Below are positions 1 to 9,153 of a stretch of 64,000 bases of DNA, piece by piece. The notes below the pieces were generated by a model, which had not been told where the DNA came from, made no database searches, and worked only from the letters and a program-made list of their open reading frames with translations. The stretch is from an uncultured Robinsoniella sp. Its GTDB lineage: Bacteria > Bacillota > Clostridia > Lachnospirales > Lachnospiraceae. Where the stretch lies: the NCBI GenBank assembly GCA_900540475.1, contig UQGG01000001.1, forward strand, positions 246,828 through 310,827. Reading direction: 5' to 3'. A program made the translations under genes and the position numbers. Numbering within the stretch: the stretch's first letter is position 1; each line of letters opens with the position of its first letter.

Positions 1-782
1 TCTAAATACAGTCTGTCACTGTTCACTAATTTGACAGCCGGCTGATAAACTTCCACCGTGCTGTTGGCGTAGTTGGACATACTGATTCCATAGTAGCCCT
101 GACGATTTTCTTTCAGGCTTTTGGTGTCGCGCTTTACCACGTTATATTTTTCGCTGCCGTTCAGTTCATATGGATAAATATCTGGTTTACGGCAAAAATT
201 TTCAATTTTTTCGGAATAAAAAACGCTGATTACAATGCCAGTTGTTTTATCATATTCCAGTAAAAAGCAATGATCGGTTATGTTCTCATCCTTTATACTG
301 GGCTCGATGATTTCTGTCCAGAAAGGATTGTAGAAGTACATATAATCGTCCTTGGATGACATGTCTTCCCTGTTTCCTAAATACCCATTTTTACTATTGA
401 CAAATACGGAAACAATCTTACTGCTGCTGTGATTTTTTTCCCATTCTTCTTTAACTGTGGGATCATCATCCGGAAAGTAACCATTTAACTGCAAGATGTC
501 TTCCATTCTGGCAGTGTTAAATCCAGTGTCATATGTAGCAATGCGCTCATTAAATTGATCCAATGCACCCATATCCTTTTGCTGTGTCAGATAACTCTGG
601 GCAGCGTAAAAAACAGTTTCCGCTGTTTGGTTTGCCTTTAGCATATATGCGGTCACCATATAGCCGTAAACCGCTATTGTTACGATGGTACCGATAATGG
701 CAACAACGGTTATAACGGAAATCATTTCTAATAATGTGAAGCCTTTGGTTTGTTTTAGTGTTCGTTTTATTTTGGCAAACAT
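1..782 (-). CDS. Prepilin-type protein, 3' end beyond window
   Basis: The frame stays open from an ATG at 782 to the window edge (about 260 codons), so the C-terminus is missing. The N-terminus has a short basic leader, then KGFTLLEMISV followed by a hydrophobic stretch. This is the class III signal and helix of type IV prepilins, with the conserved Glu at +5 of the mature protein. A site AAGGATGAA precedes the start. The long, soluble, Tyr- and Asn-rich C-terminal part is bigger than in the neighbouring major pilin, which suggests a minor or adhesive pilin. It would be cleaved by the PilD at 4333 and assembled by PilB/PilC. The family is clear; the exact role is not. Confidence 0.8.
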   Translation of the reverse strand, partial: MFAKIKRTLKQTKGFTLLEMISVITVVAIIGTIVTIAVYGYMVTAYMLKANQTAETVFYAAQSYLTQQKDMGALDQFNERIATYDTGFNTARMEDILQLNGYFPDDDPTVKEEWEKNHSSSKIVSVFVNSKNGYLGNREDMSSKDDYMYFYNPFWTEIIEPSIKDENITDHCFLLEYDKTTGIVISVFYSEKIENFCRKPDIYPYELNGSEKYNVVKRDTKSLKENRQGYYGISMSNYANSTVEVYQPAVKLVNSDRLYL

Positions 783-897
783 TATAAGTTCATCCTTTCT
801 TGGATTGATATTTTTGAGATGAAAATTAGGTATTATTCATATTAGTAAATGTAGTATTTTTTATTCTGCACTTAATAATAGGGATAATGTTATTTAG

Positions 898-920
898 TAG
901 GCAGGTGTTTTGCCTGCCTA
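898..920 (-). terminator. Hairpin downstream of pilin gene
   Basis: An 8-bp perfect stem (TAGGCAGG / CCTGCCTA) lies about 30 bp past the pilin stop codon. No strong U run follows on the minus strand, so it may be a weak terminator or an mRNA-protecting hairpin between the two pilin genes. Confidence 0.5.
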
Positions 921-951
921 TGTGAACTTTTTTATACAGTTTCTTGCTTTA

Positions 952-1401
952 TTATGGTGTTGTTGTTGGTTCTGTTTCTTTTGGATAAGTAGCAGAGTTT
1001 CCACCAGTTACTGCCCAAGTTACTTTAGTTAATGTATTATTCTTGCCTACTTCAGCTGTAATAATTACTTTATCTAGTTCCTTGGCATTAAAATAACCAC
1101 TAATACCTTTCAGTTCTGGAGTAGCAACAACTGCACCACCTGTTACTTTAATCTCATAACTAGCATTTCCAATTGTAATTCCAGCAGTTTCTTGCTCAGT
1201 CAAATACGTCTGAATAGATGTATACGCCGTCTTAGCATTCGCATCTACAGACGTCTTTCTTGCCGTTGATAAAAACTTCACCAAATTAGGTGCGATTAAA
1301 GCGATCAGTATTGCAATAATAGCAATAACAATGATCAATTCGATTAGTGTAAAACCTTTCTTCTCTTTCGCTGATTTTCTCAGCTTCTGCATGAATGTCA
1401 T
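952..1401 (-). CDS. pilA: Major type IV pilin
   Basis: This 149-residue protein has a 15-residue charged leader and the prepilin motif KGFTLIELIIVIAIIAIL, the textbook cleavage site (after Gly, mature Phe N-methylated, Glu at +5) and assembly helix. The rest is a small Thr/Ala-rich head with no obvious disulfide pair. A strong site AAGGAGGTATGAATT precedes the ATG. It lies 88 bp downstream of pilT and is followed by a hairpin, so it may be expressed separately from the machinery genes, as is common for major pilins. Its canonical signal and small size make it the best candidate for the major subunit. Confidence 0.88.
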   Translation of the reverse strand: MTFMQKLRKSAKEKKGFTLIELIIVIAIIAILIALIAPNLVKFLSTARKTSVDANAKTAYTSIQTYLTEQETAGITIGNASYEIKVTGGAVVATPELKGISGYFNAKELDKVIITAEVGKNNTLTKVTWAVTGGNSATYPKETEPTTTP

Positions 1402-1489
1402 AATTCATACCTCCTTAAATTTATGTTTTTGTATGTATAAACCCTTTGGGGATTTATCAATTTTATATCACATTGAGAATGCAAAAAAA

Positions 1490-2554
1490 TTACGCGAAGA
1501 GCTTTTGCATTAACATGTTTTTGTCGATACCATAGTCAACCGCCATTTCCGGTTTTATGATATGGTTTTGTGCCAGTTCCAGTAAATGTCCATCCATGGA
1601 CTGCATGCCCAGCCTGCCGCCTGTTTGTAAAACGGAAGTGATCTGGTGGCATTTATTTTCACGAATCATATTCGCAACGGCATCTGTGATTAATAAAATT
1701 TCAAGGGCGGCTACCCTGCCTTTTCCATCTGCTGTGGGAACAAGCTGCTGGGATATCACTGCCTTTAATACGGAAGCTAACTGTGTCCGTATCTGCTGCT
1801 GCTGATATGGTGGAAATACATCTATTATACGGTCTATGGTCTGTGCTGCACCTGTTGTATGCAGTGTAGAAAATACCAGGTGTCCGGTTTCGGCTGCTGT
1901 TACCGCCGAAGCGATAGTTTCCAGGTCTCTCATTTCACCTACCAGGATAATATCCGGATCTTCACGGAGCGCGCTTCTGAGCGAGGCTGCGAAGCTGTTG
2001 GTATCTACACCGACTTCTCGTTGGTTTACCATGCAGTTTTTATGCTGGTGTACATATTCCACCGGATCTTCTATGGTGATAATATGTTCGCTTCGGCTCT
2101 GGTTAATATAGTCCAGTGAGGATGCCAATGTGGTAGATTTACCGCTTCCGGTGGGACCGGTAACAAGTACCATGCCACGCTTCAGCATTGCGAGATCTTT
2201 TAAAATTTTTGGTAGTTTCAGTTCCTCCATGGAAGGAATATATGCGCTTAGCAATCGAATAGCGATTACTGTTTTTTTCTGCTGGTAATAAATATTGACA
2301 CGGTTTCTGCTTCCATCTGCCGCTTCATAGCAGAAATCTATTTCATCCAATGGATCCTGTGGTCTTTGAATCTGGCACTTGATCAGCATATCGTCAGCGG
2401 ATATCTGAAGCTGCTGGGCATCCAATACCTCATACCCCGGCATTTTAATTAATTTTCCGTTCTTCCTTGCCATTGGCGGAAGTCCGAAGGTGAGATGGAT
2501 ATCGGAGCATCCAAGTGCTCTGCCCTGTTGAATTAAATCATCTATCTGACCCAT
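1490..2554 (-). CDS. pilT: Type IV pilus retraction ATPase PilT
   Basis: A 354-residue hexameric ATPase that depolymerises pili from the cytoplasmic side of the inner machinery. It has Walker A GPTGSGKST near residue 134, an Asp box followed by EDPVE, the His box STLHTT, and AVANMIRE near residue 290, which corresponds to the AIRNLIRE motif that separates PilT from PilB. Length is typical for PilT. It starts 12 bp after pilB ends and is surely co-transcribed with it. Its presence implies retractable pili, so twitching or DNA uptake rather than a purely secretory pseudopilus. Confidence 0.93.
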   Translation of the reverse strand: MGQIDDLIQQGRALGCSDIHLTFGLPPMARKNGKLIKMPGYEVLDAQQLQISADDMLIKCQIQRPQDPLDEIDFCYEAADGSRNRVNIYYQQKKTVIAIRLLSAYIPSMEELKLPKILKDLAMLKRGMVLVTGPTGSGKSTTLASSLDYINQSRSEHIITIEDPVEYVHQHKNCMVNQREVGVDTNSFAASLRSALREDPDIILVGEMRDLETIASAVTAAETGHLVFSTLHTTGAAQTIDRIIDVFPPYQQQQIRTQLASVLKAVISQQLVPTADGKGRVAALEILLITDAVANMIRENKCHQITSVLQTGGRLGMQSMDGHLLELAQNHIIKPEMAVDYGIDKNMLMQKLFA

Positions 2555-2566
2555 GTAATCCTCCTT

Positions 2567-4267
2567 TTACTCGATGAAATTAGCTACTTTTATCATCTGT
2601 TCCATTGTAGTGCGTCCCTGTTCAATCAGGTCCATCAGGTTTTCTTTTAAATCTGTGAACCCATGTTCCTTTGCAGTTCTTTTGATTTCCTGTGCGGAAG
2701 CATGCTTCATAATCAAGTTTCTCAGATCCGGAGATACCAGAATGATCTCATGTACGGCTGTTCTGCCCCGATAACCCGTATGATTACAGCTATTACAACC
2801 GACGCCATGGTAAAACTTCTCAGGCATAGGACGGTCGGCACTCCATTGCAGCAATTCCTCTTCTGTAGGGGTATATTCCGTTTTGCAGTCCTCACAAATA
2901 ACTTTAACCAGTCGCTGAGAAACGACTCCGATTACAGAAGATGCCACGATATATGGCTCCACACCCATATCGATGAGCCGCATAAATGCTGATGCCGCAT
3001 CATTAGTATGAACGGTAGTGAGCACAAGGTGTCCTGTAATGGCTGCCTGTGCTGCAATTACTGCCGTCTCCTGGTCCCGAACCTCTCCTACCATGATAAT
3101 GTCCGGATCCTGACGCATGATGGAACGCAGTCCTGCGGCAAAGGTTAAGCCTGCCTTCGTATTAATATGAACCTGGGTAACATTTTTAATATATTTTTCT
3201 ACCGGATCTTCGATGGTCACCACATTGACATCCGGTCTGGACAATTCATGAAGTGCGGAGTAGATCGTTGTGGTTTTTCCGCTTCCGGTTGGTCCGGTTA
3301 CCATGATAATTCCGTTTGGATTTGCAAGCAGCCGTTCAAACTTTTGATAGTTGCTTTCACTCATTCCAAGTTCTCTTGCCTGCACGATATTTATTGCATT
3401 GTCACCCAGAATACGCACCACGATCTTCTCACCGAAAACAGAGGGAAGTGTGGAAATTCGAAAGTTAATATTTTTACTTCCTACTGTCTGGCTGAAACGT
3501 CCGTCCTGAGGAACCCTGCGCTCTGCAATATCCAGACCGCCCATAATCTTAAAACGGGTGGTAATGGGAACCAGTACCGTAGTATTTAATACCATAGCTT
3601 CCATCAGATCCCCATCAATACGAAAACGGATGCGGATGTTATTCTGGCAAGGTTCTATATGAATATCGGATGCTCTCATACTGCATGCCTGAATGATAAT
3701 GGTATTTGCTAATTTTACCACCGGCGAACTGTCTACCCGGTCCATCATCTGCTGAAAGGACTCGGATACATTGGTGTCAGATTCACCTGTATATTCTCTA
3801 TGTACATCATCAATTGCGCTGATCATGGTTTTATTTACGTAATTGCGCTTGATTGCTTCTTCCACGTCCGCTTTAGAGGCCAGTGCCGGAACCACCTGCT
3901 TTCCGGTGAGTGTCTCCAATTCTTCAAATCCATAATAATTAAGCGGATTATCCGTTGCCAGGACTAAATTATTCTGATCAACACGAAGGGGGATCACCAT
4001 AAGGCGTTCTGCAATTTCCCTTGGAACCAGTGAAATCGCTTCAATCGTTGATTTTAACTGATCAAAATCCATAATGCGGACATTCATACGCGTGGACAGC
4101 GCTTTTAATCGGTCTTCTTCAGTGATATATCCCAGTTCAACCAGCACATCTCCAAGCATTTTTTTCATACTGCTGTTTTTTTGGTATTCCAGGGCTTCTT
4201 CTAATTGCTGCTCTGTAATATATCCGGTTTCTATAAGAACCTGACCCAGTCGTAAGTTTTTTAACAT
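2567..4267 (-). CDS. pilB: Type IV pilus assembly ATPase PilB
   Basis: A 566-residue extension ATPase of the GspE/PilB family. The N-terminal about 150 residues form the MshEN/T2SSE-N domain (LGQVLIETGYITEQQLEEA and a second half-repeat). The C-terminal ATPase has Walker A GPTGSGKTTT near 330, Walker B region IIMVGEVRD, HTND, and the four-cysteine zinc module CEDC...CNSC near 455-490 seen in PilB/GspE. It powers pilin polymerisation at the PilC platform. It is read just upstream of pilT and divergently from pilD, with only 65 bp between the two starts. Confidence 0.93.
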   Translation of the reverse strand: MLKNLRLGQVLIETGYITEQQLEEALEYQKNSSMKKMLGDVLVELGYITEEDRLKALSTRMNVRIMDFDQLKSTIEAISLVPREIAERLMVIPLRVDQNNLVLATDNPLNYYGFEELETLTGKQVVPALASKADVEEAIKRNYVNKTMISAIDDVHREYTGESDTNVSESFQQMMDRVDSSPVVKLANTIIIQACSMRASDIHIEPCQNNIRIRFRIDGDLMEAMVLNTTVLVPITTRFKIMGGLDIAERRVPQDGRFSQTVGSKNINFRISTLPSVFGEKIVVRILGDNAINIVQARELGMSESNYQKFERLLANPNGIIMVTGPTGSGKTTTIYSALHELSRPDVNVVTIEDPVEKYIKNVTQVHINTKAGLTFAAGLRSIMRQDPDIIMVGEVRDQETAVIAAQAAITGHLVLTTVHTNDAASAFMRLIDMGVEPYIVASSVIGVVSQRLVKVICEDCKTEYTPTEEELLQWSADRPMPEKFYHGVGCNSCNHTGYRGRTAVHEIILVSPDLRNLIMKHASAQEIKRTAKEHGFTDLKENLMDLIEQGRTTMEQMIKVANFIE

Positions 4268-4332
4268 ACTATTCCCCTTTGATTCTAAATGTGTTATAAT
4301 TCATCTGCAAAACAAACGAAGGAGAGAAAACA

Positions 4333-5085
4333 ATGGAATATTTTTGGCTTACCTATGTTACTGTTATGGGATTCGTGATCGGGAGTTTTTTAAATGTCTG
4401 TATCTACCGAATACCCCTGCACCTCAATATTGCAAAAGGACGTTCTTTTTGTCCTTCCTGTCATACCACACTCAAGGCATATGACATGGTTCCCATTTTC
4501 AGTTATCTCATATTGAGAGGCAAATGCCGCAAATGCAAAGCACCTATCTCTGTGCAATATCCGCTGGTAGAAGCATTAACCGGAATTCTCTTCCTGGCTG
4601 CATTTTTAGCTCATGGTTTTACCATTTACAGCGGTTTGCTCTGTCTGTTTTTCTGCTGTCTTATTGTTGTTTCCATTACTGATATCCAAACAATGACGAT
4701 TCCTGATTCCCTGCAAGTTTTTATTTTCATTCTTGCTGTAATCAATATCATAGTATCGCCCAATGAAATTATTGAGAAATTAATCGGGCTGGCAGTGATC
4801 AGCATTCCCATGCTTCTCATCGCTGCTTTAACAGGCGGATTTGGCGGAGGCGATGTAAAACTCTGCGCCGTATGCGGGCTTTTCCTTGGTTGGAAATTGG
4901 TGCTGCTGGGAGCCTTTGTTGGCTGCATTCTCGCCTCTTGCTGGTCCTTACTTTTAATTATCCGGAAAAAAGCGGATAAAAAAACTTTGATTTCCTTTGG
5001 ACCATTCTTATGTTTCGGTTTTCTCTTTTCCGCCCTTTATGGCTCTTCGCTGATAAACTGGTATTTATCATTACTGGGATTCTGA
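4333..5085 (+). CDS. pilD: Prepilin peptidase / N-methyltransferase PilD
   Basis: A 250-residue polytopic membrane aspartyl protease that cleaves the leader of the prepilins in this cluster and methylates the new N-terminus. The methylase half has the cytoplasmic zinc motif CPSC...CRKC near residues 38-65. The protease half has SITDIQTMTIPD and GGFGGGDVK, holding the two catalytic Asp. About eight membrane helices are visible. The start is supported by GAAGGAGAG and by TATAAT at 4295-4300. It is the only pil gene on the plus strand, divergent from pilB and overlapping the end of pilO by 15 bp tail to tail. Confidence 0.92.
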   Translation: MEYFWLTYVTVMGFVIGSFLNVCIYRIPLHLNIAKGRSFCPSCHTTLKAYDMVPIFSYLILRGKCRKCKAPISVQYPLVEALTGILFLAAFLAHGFTIYSGLLCLFFCCLIVVSITDIQTMTIPDSLQVFIFILAVINIIVSPNEIIEKLIGLAVISIPMLLIAALTGGFGGGDVKLCAVCGLFLGWKLVLLGAFVGCILASCWSLLLIIRKKADKKTLISFGPFLCFGFLFSALYGSSLINWYLSLLGF

Positions 5086-5769
5086 TGTCTCATTCTCCGG
5101 CTGCTCTGCAGGCTTATTGATTCCATAGAGTGATAAGCCTATAGAAGCATTTTGTTTGGCATTTCCTGTTGCATCCCTGTCATTTTCTGAGAGAGAAATA
5201 CTGTCGATTCGAAGGCAGATACTCTTGGCATTTAAAGCTTTTACATAAGCCAGAATATTGTCATAGGTACCGGATACGGAAATTGAAACCTGGCTTTTTA
5301 ACAATTTTGCCTGATTTTCTTTTTTTTGTTGCTGAATGTTTTCACTCTCAGATGTGGTATCTTCCGTTATGTCCTCAGCAGAATCCGCTGTTGCTTCCGT
5401 CTCTGCTTCTGTCTCAATGGTAAAATCCGAAGAAGCATCCGTATATTCTCCAATCTGCAAGCTTTGTACATACAGTGAATTTTCTTTAGCCAGATCATTC
5501 ACAATTTTATCTATGTTATAACTGTTCAATACCGAATAAAAAAACTCATAATTCTCTTGTGAAATATTCTGCTGAACATTCAAATCATCTTCAAGCGTTG
5601 TATTGTCAATCAGTGCCTGCATTTGTTCCTGTTGGATCTTTGCCGCCTCTTCTCTTTCCCGCAGCACTTCTTTCTTTTCCAGTGCGGGATTCAAAAAGAA
5701 CATCCATACCCCGGCAAGTAAAGCAACACAGATCAGAATCTGAAGCAGTATTTTTTCGCTCTTTTTCAT
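5071..5769 (-). CDS. pilO: PilO-like pilus alignment protein
   Basis: A 232-residue protein with one N-terminal membrane helix (residues 8-27), a coiled-coil stretch, an acidic Ser/Thr/Glu-rich linker near 110-150, and a C-terminal alpha/beta domain resembling PilO/GspM. It is expected to pair with PilN on the outer face of the membrane and link PilM to the pilus. Its ATG overlaps the stop of the upstream gene by 4 bp (ATGA), a sign of translational coupling. Sequence identity to known PilO is low; position and topology carry the call. Confidence 0.75.
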   Translation of the reverse strand: MKKSEKILLQILICVALLAGVWMFFLNPALEKKEVLREREEAAKIQQEQMQALIDNTTLEDDLNVQQNISQENYEFFYSVLNSYNIDKIVNDLAKENSLYVQSLQIGEYTDASSDFTIETEAETEATADSAEDITEDTTSESENIQQQKKENQAKLLKSQVSISVSGTYDNILAYVKALNAKSICLRIDSISLSENDRDATGNAKQNASIGLSLYGINKPAEQPENETSESQ

Positions 5770-6803
5770 TCTGATTCACCTCCCGTTTGCTGACCCCATA
5801 AAGTACAAACCAGCTGGAAGGTATAATTCGCGGCTCCATCCTCACTGCTGCCGCGGCTGAATCCGGTATACTTCACATCCGTATATAACCCGGAATCAGA
5901 TAAAATTTTAGCAAAAGCAGAGGCACCGTCCTGGTTCGTTGTATTACAGGAAATGGTAATTTCCCCATTGCTGTACCCATAACTGTTAATCGTGACATCA
6001 TCCGGTTTTTTTAAATCCAGATTATGAAAATCATCTGCCTCCAGTCTCCGGGTATTTTTAATAACATCGATATATTGATTACATGTTTGATTATATTCCG
6101 AAAGGGATATGGTATAATCCTGTAATGCTTTCGCTTTCTGATACTGCTTTTGATTTTCGGGATCGTTAATAAAATCCTGGCTCATCTGCACCGATGCTTC
6201 CACCGATAAGTTGCTTGCAGACTGAAGCGCATAGACACCTGCCATGATCAACACAACTCCCATACCGGCAGCCAGCGGAATCAGGTCTTTTTTGGTTGTT
6301 TTCTCCGTTTTCTTTTCCTTCATCAAAGGAAAGAAATCAATATCTTTCTCTTCTGCCACTTCTGACAGCCCGCCTGCTGAAGCTCCGATAGCGTTCAGAC
6401 AGGTTAAGTCTCCCGGACCTTGAAAGGTTACATGCTCCGGAAATGCACACTGTACAGTAGTAATGCCCGTGGCATTTTCAATACGGCTTAGAAACTGTGC
6501 ATCTCTTGATAAATCACCATACATTAAAATCTGTCCGACTTTATTCCTTTTCCCTGTCTGGGAGTGGAACTGAACAAGCTTTGAAACATTTTCAACGATT
6601 TCTTCAAGGGCAATAGAGATAGGGTCCACATCCCGGTTAAGAGACTGCACGGCGGATACGATAAAAGCATTTTCTTCAATGGTATCCTCTGCTTTGATCT
6701 GCGTGCTGCGGTATATCATCTTGCTGCCTGCTCCGGTGAACAAAAGACCAATCTGATCTCTTTCGGCGCAGCACAGAATGGACATATCCATTCCCGCCGG
6801 CAA
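5766..6803 (-). CDS. C-terminal part of PilM fused to PilN (downstream of a frameshift)
   Basis: This frame begins right after an in-frame TAA and has only a TTG as formal start with no ribosome site, so it is not an independent gene. The first about 165 residues complete the actin-like ASKHA fold of PilM begun in the upstream frame. A membrane helix near residues 170-190 (PLAAGMGVVLIMAGVYAL) and a PilN-type periplasmic domain follow. PilM is normally a separate cytoplasmic protein that binds the PilN tail; here the two look fused. Removing one A from the AAAA run near 6805 joins both frames into one protein of about 520 residues. The stop overlaps pilO by 4 bp. Confidence 0.75.
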   Translation of the reverse strand: MPAGMDMSILCCAERDQIGLLFTGAGSKMIYRSTQIKAEDTIEENAFIVSAVQSLNRDVDPISIALEEIVENVSKLVQFHSQTGKRNKVGQILMYGDLSRDAQFLSRIENATGITTVQCAFPEHVTFQGPGDLTCLNAIGASAGGLSEVAEEKDIDFFPLMKEKKTEKTTKKDLIPLAAGMGVVLIMAGVYALQSASNLSVEASVQMSQDFINDPENQKQYQKAKALQDYTISLSEYNQTCNQYIDVIKNTRRLEADDFHNLDLKKPDDVTINSYGYSNGEITISCNTTNQDGASAFAKILSDSGLYTDVKYTGFSRGSSEDGAANYTFQLVCTLWGQQTGGESE

Positions 6804-7329
6804 CTTTTAAGAGACATGCAAGACGCTCCATACTATTGCTGACCGTTTCGATTCGATAAGGAATTAGTCCCGCCCTGCGCAAAGTGGTGAGGTAGTTATT
6901 TACCAGTGCCCGGGGCATTAAATAAACATCTACATTCTGCATCGTTTCGCTGTTAGCACCATCTTTATGTTCATTCTTTTTTACAATATAATCAAACAAA
7001 TAGTCTGACCGAAGCATACCAGCCTTATTCAGCTCATTTTCCACCATTCCTCTTGTATGCTTTTTATTTCCCGCCGGGACCTGGAATTCTTTTCTTAAAA
7101 TGTCCATGCCACTCACTGTAACAATACTTTTTTTAGTATGTATGCGGTGCTCTTTTACTGCGACCTGGATAGCGGCTGCTACAGAGGCAGTGTTTACGAT
7201 CACTCCATTTAAATAAGAACCGTCCGGCATGGGAATCTCAATAAACCGTTTTACATTTATAGATTTGGCAGTCACATCTTCTTCAACTATATGAATATGT
7301 TCTGCCGTAAATTCAATCGATAGTATCAT
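6676..7329 (-). CDS. pilM: PilM, N-terminal part (frameshifted)
   Basis: The start MILSIEFTAEH at 7329 is preferred over an upstream ATG at 7368 because AGAAAGGAA lies just before it and it clears the pilC stop by 16 bp. Residues 1-175 match the first half of the PilM/ComEA-type actin-like ATPase, including the typical ISVEF-like opening. After ERLACLLK (about 6805) the frame runs into Arg/Ser-rich nonsense and stops at 6676, while the natural continuation lies in the next frame. Either an assembly indel or a real inactivating mutation is present; the protein cannot fold as a PilM from this frame alone. Confidence 0.75.
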   Translation of the reverse strand: MILSIEFTAEHIHIVEEDVTAKSINVKRFIEIPMPDGSYLNGVIVNTASVAAAIQVAVKEHRIHTKKSIVTVSGMDILRKEFQVPAGNKKHTRGMVENELNKAGMLRSDYLFDYIVKKNEHKDGANSETMQNVDVYLMPRALVNNYLTTLRRAGLIPYRIETVSNSMERLACLLKVAGGNGYVHSVLRRKRSDWSFVHRSRQQDDIPQHADQSRGYH

Positions 7330-7345
7330 TTTCGTCAGTTCCTTT

Positions 7346-8542
7346 CTAAATCGTCTGATACATTCCATATATCGGTATTAAGACGCTCGCCACTACCGAT
7401 CCCACAATTATTGCAATTACAATCAGCATCGCCGGTTCCATAATCGCCATCATTTTCTGAGTGGCTGTTTCTGATTCTTCCTCATAATATTCAGATAGCT
7501 TTAAAAACATGGCATCCAGATTACCGGATTCTTCGCCGATATGAATCATGGACCAAACCATACTATCATACAGCCCCTGCTCTTCCAAAGCCTGAGATAG
7601 AGAAGTCCCTTTCTCAACCTGTTCTGTAGCCTGCTGCATTTTCTGTTCCAGATATTTATTGGATATTACCGTACTGCAGATATCCATGCAGCGTATAATT
7701 GATATACCGCTGGAGTATAAAATACTCATTCCATTGGCGAATCTGGATATTAATATTTTTTCCAAAAGCTTGCTGATCAGAGGAATTTTCAACTTGCTTT
7801 TATCATATCCCAAGCGAAATCCCGGATCTCTTTTTAAAAAATGCAACAATAAAATAATCCCAATAATTACACCCAGAGGGATATACCACTGATTTTTTAA
7901 AAATACACTGAGCATCATATAAAATGAGGTGAGGGGGTTTAAATCCTGCCCCTCAAACATAGTAAAAAACTGAGGTAGTACTACGGTAAACAGTAAAATA
8001 ATAACGGCAACGGTTACAGATAACAATAATATGGGATAAATTAAAGCCGTCTGAATCTTACCTTTCAAACGATAATCTCGTTCATAATACTGAGCCATCT
8101 TTTCCATTACGATATCTAACGAACCACTGGCCTCTCCTGCCAGAACCATAGCAGAAAGCAGTGTTGGGAATGTTTTGCCCAGCTTCTTCATTGCATCGTG
8201 CAGAGTCTCGCCCTTTTCAATGGCTTCGATCATATGCATGTAACATTGCTTTTGTTTTGCTTTCCGGCATCTTTCATATAAAAGCTGCAGTGAAGTCAGC
8301 ATATTCATTCCGGAAGACAGCATGATTGCAAACTCCCGGCAGAATAAAGCTACTTCCTTTGGTTTGAAACGGTATTCAGACTGATTCTGTGCTTCCCGCA
8401 GCAGATCTGTTCTGGAAACCGATACACAATACCAGTTCTGTTTATCTAAAAAAAGATAGAATTCATCATCCCCATTGGCTTCTATTTTACCATTATGTAT
8501 TTTGCCAGCTGCATCTTTAGCCGAGTAATTATAAAGGATCAT
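7346..8542 (-). CDS. pilC: Type IV pilus platform protein PilC
   Basis: About 398 residues, the inner-membrane platform on which PilB and PilT act. Two T2SSF domains (roughly residues 60-180 and 265-390) with three membrane helices and the typical GMNMLTSL and SGISIIRCMDI segments are visible. The ATG at 8542 is chosen because TTAGGGGGACAGGT precedes it; an ATG at 8572 has no site and overlaps the upstream pilin gene. Neighbours are pilin-like genes upstream and pilM downstream. Confidence 0.9.
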   Translation of the reverse strand: MILYNYSAKDAAGKIHNGKIEANGDDEFYLFLDKQNWYCVSVSRTDLLREAQNQSEYRFKPKEVALFCREFAIMLSSGMNMLTSLQLLYERCRKAKQKQCYMHMIEAIEKGETLHDAMKKLGKTFPTLLSAMVLAGEASGSLDIVMEKMAQYYERDYRLKGKIQTALIYPILLLSVTVAVIILLFTVVLPQFFTMFEGQDLNPLTSFYMMLSVFLKNQWYIPLGVIIGIILLLHFLKRDPGFRLGYDKSKLKIPLISKLLEKILISRFANGMSILYSSGISIIRCMDICSTVISNKYLEQKMQQATEQVEKGTSLSQALEEQGLYDSMVWSMIHIGEESGNLDAMFLKLSEYYEEESETATQKMMAIMEPAMLIVIAIIVGSVVASVLIPIYGMYQTI

Positions 8543-8552
8543 ACCTGTCCCC

Positions 8553-9074
8553 CTAACTTTTTTCAGGTCCATAAAGTCTAATATAACGAACTTTTTCTAT
8601 AACCATTTTCTTTGTATTTCTATTCGTTAATGTTACTGTTAACTTGCATACATTTCTTTCGGAAACGGTATCGGATTCTGAAAAAGTTTTAGAAATTTCA
8701 GCTTTTATCCCCAGCTTATTATTCATAAAATACTTTTCATCATACGCAAGTCCCGGAATAACTTTACAATCATCACCCAATTGTATTTCACGATTTTCTC
8801 CTGATTTATACAGGTAATAAATCGTGTCCGGACTACCCGGTTTTACTTCTACGGCTCCGGAATAAGTGATCTGTTCATCGATAGCTGTGATCACACTATT
8901 TGCTATCTGACTGGCATTGCTGGCACTGATCACGTTTTGATAAGATTTAAACCATTGAGGAAGTATCGCCGCTACAGTAGTAAAGAAAACAGCTACTAAA
9001 GTAACAGTCAGAATTACCTCTATTAGGGTAAACCCTTTCTTACTATCTGATTTTATACGCAATTTCATCTTCAT
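8553..9074 (-). CDS. Minor prepilin-like protein
   Basis: A 173-residue protein with basic leader and KKGFTLIEVILTVTLVAVFF, a canonical class III prepilin signal and helix. The remainder is a small beta-rich head. Its ATG overlaps the restored stop of the frameshifted pilin gene upstream, which suggests a tightly coupled operon of minor pilins that prime pilus assembly. Specific identity within the minor pilins cannot be told. Confidence 0.82.
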   Translation of the reverse strand: MKMKLRIKSDSKKGFTLIEVILTVTLVAVFFTTVAAILPQWFKSYQNVISASNASQIANSVITAIDEQITYSGAVEVKPGSPDTIYYLYKSGENREIQLGDDCKVIPGLAYDEKYFMNNKLGIKAEISKTFSESDTVSERNVCKLTVTLTNRNTKKMVIEKVRYIRLYGPEKS

Positions 9075-9153
9075 GATCCGTCACCACTTTCAGACTCCGG
9101 AATCCTTTGAAACTTTGCCAGGACAGAATCTGTGGTACCTTCCAAATCACCGC

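Noticed and set aside
6790..6810. Programmed ribosomal frameshifting in pilM
   Set aside because: The needed shift is +1, whereas the CTTAAAAG site would favour -1 slippage, and no stimulator structure is evident. A one-base indel is simpler.
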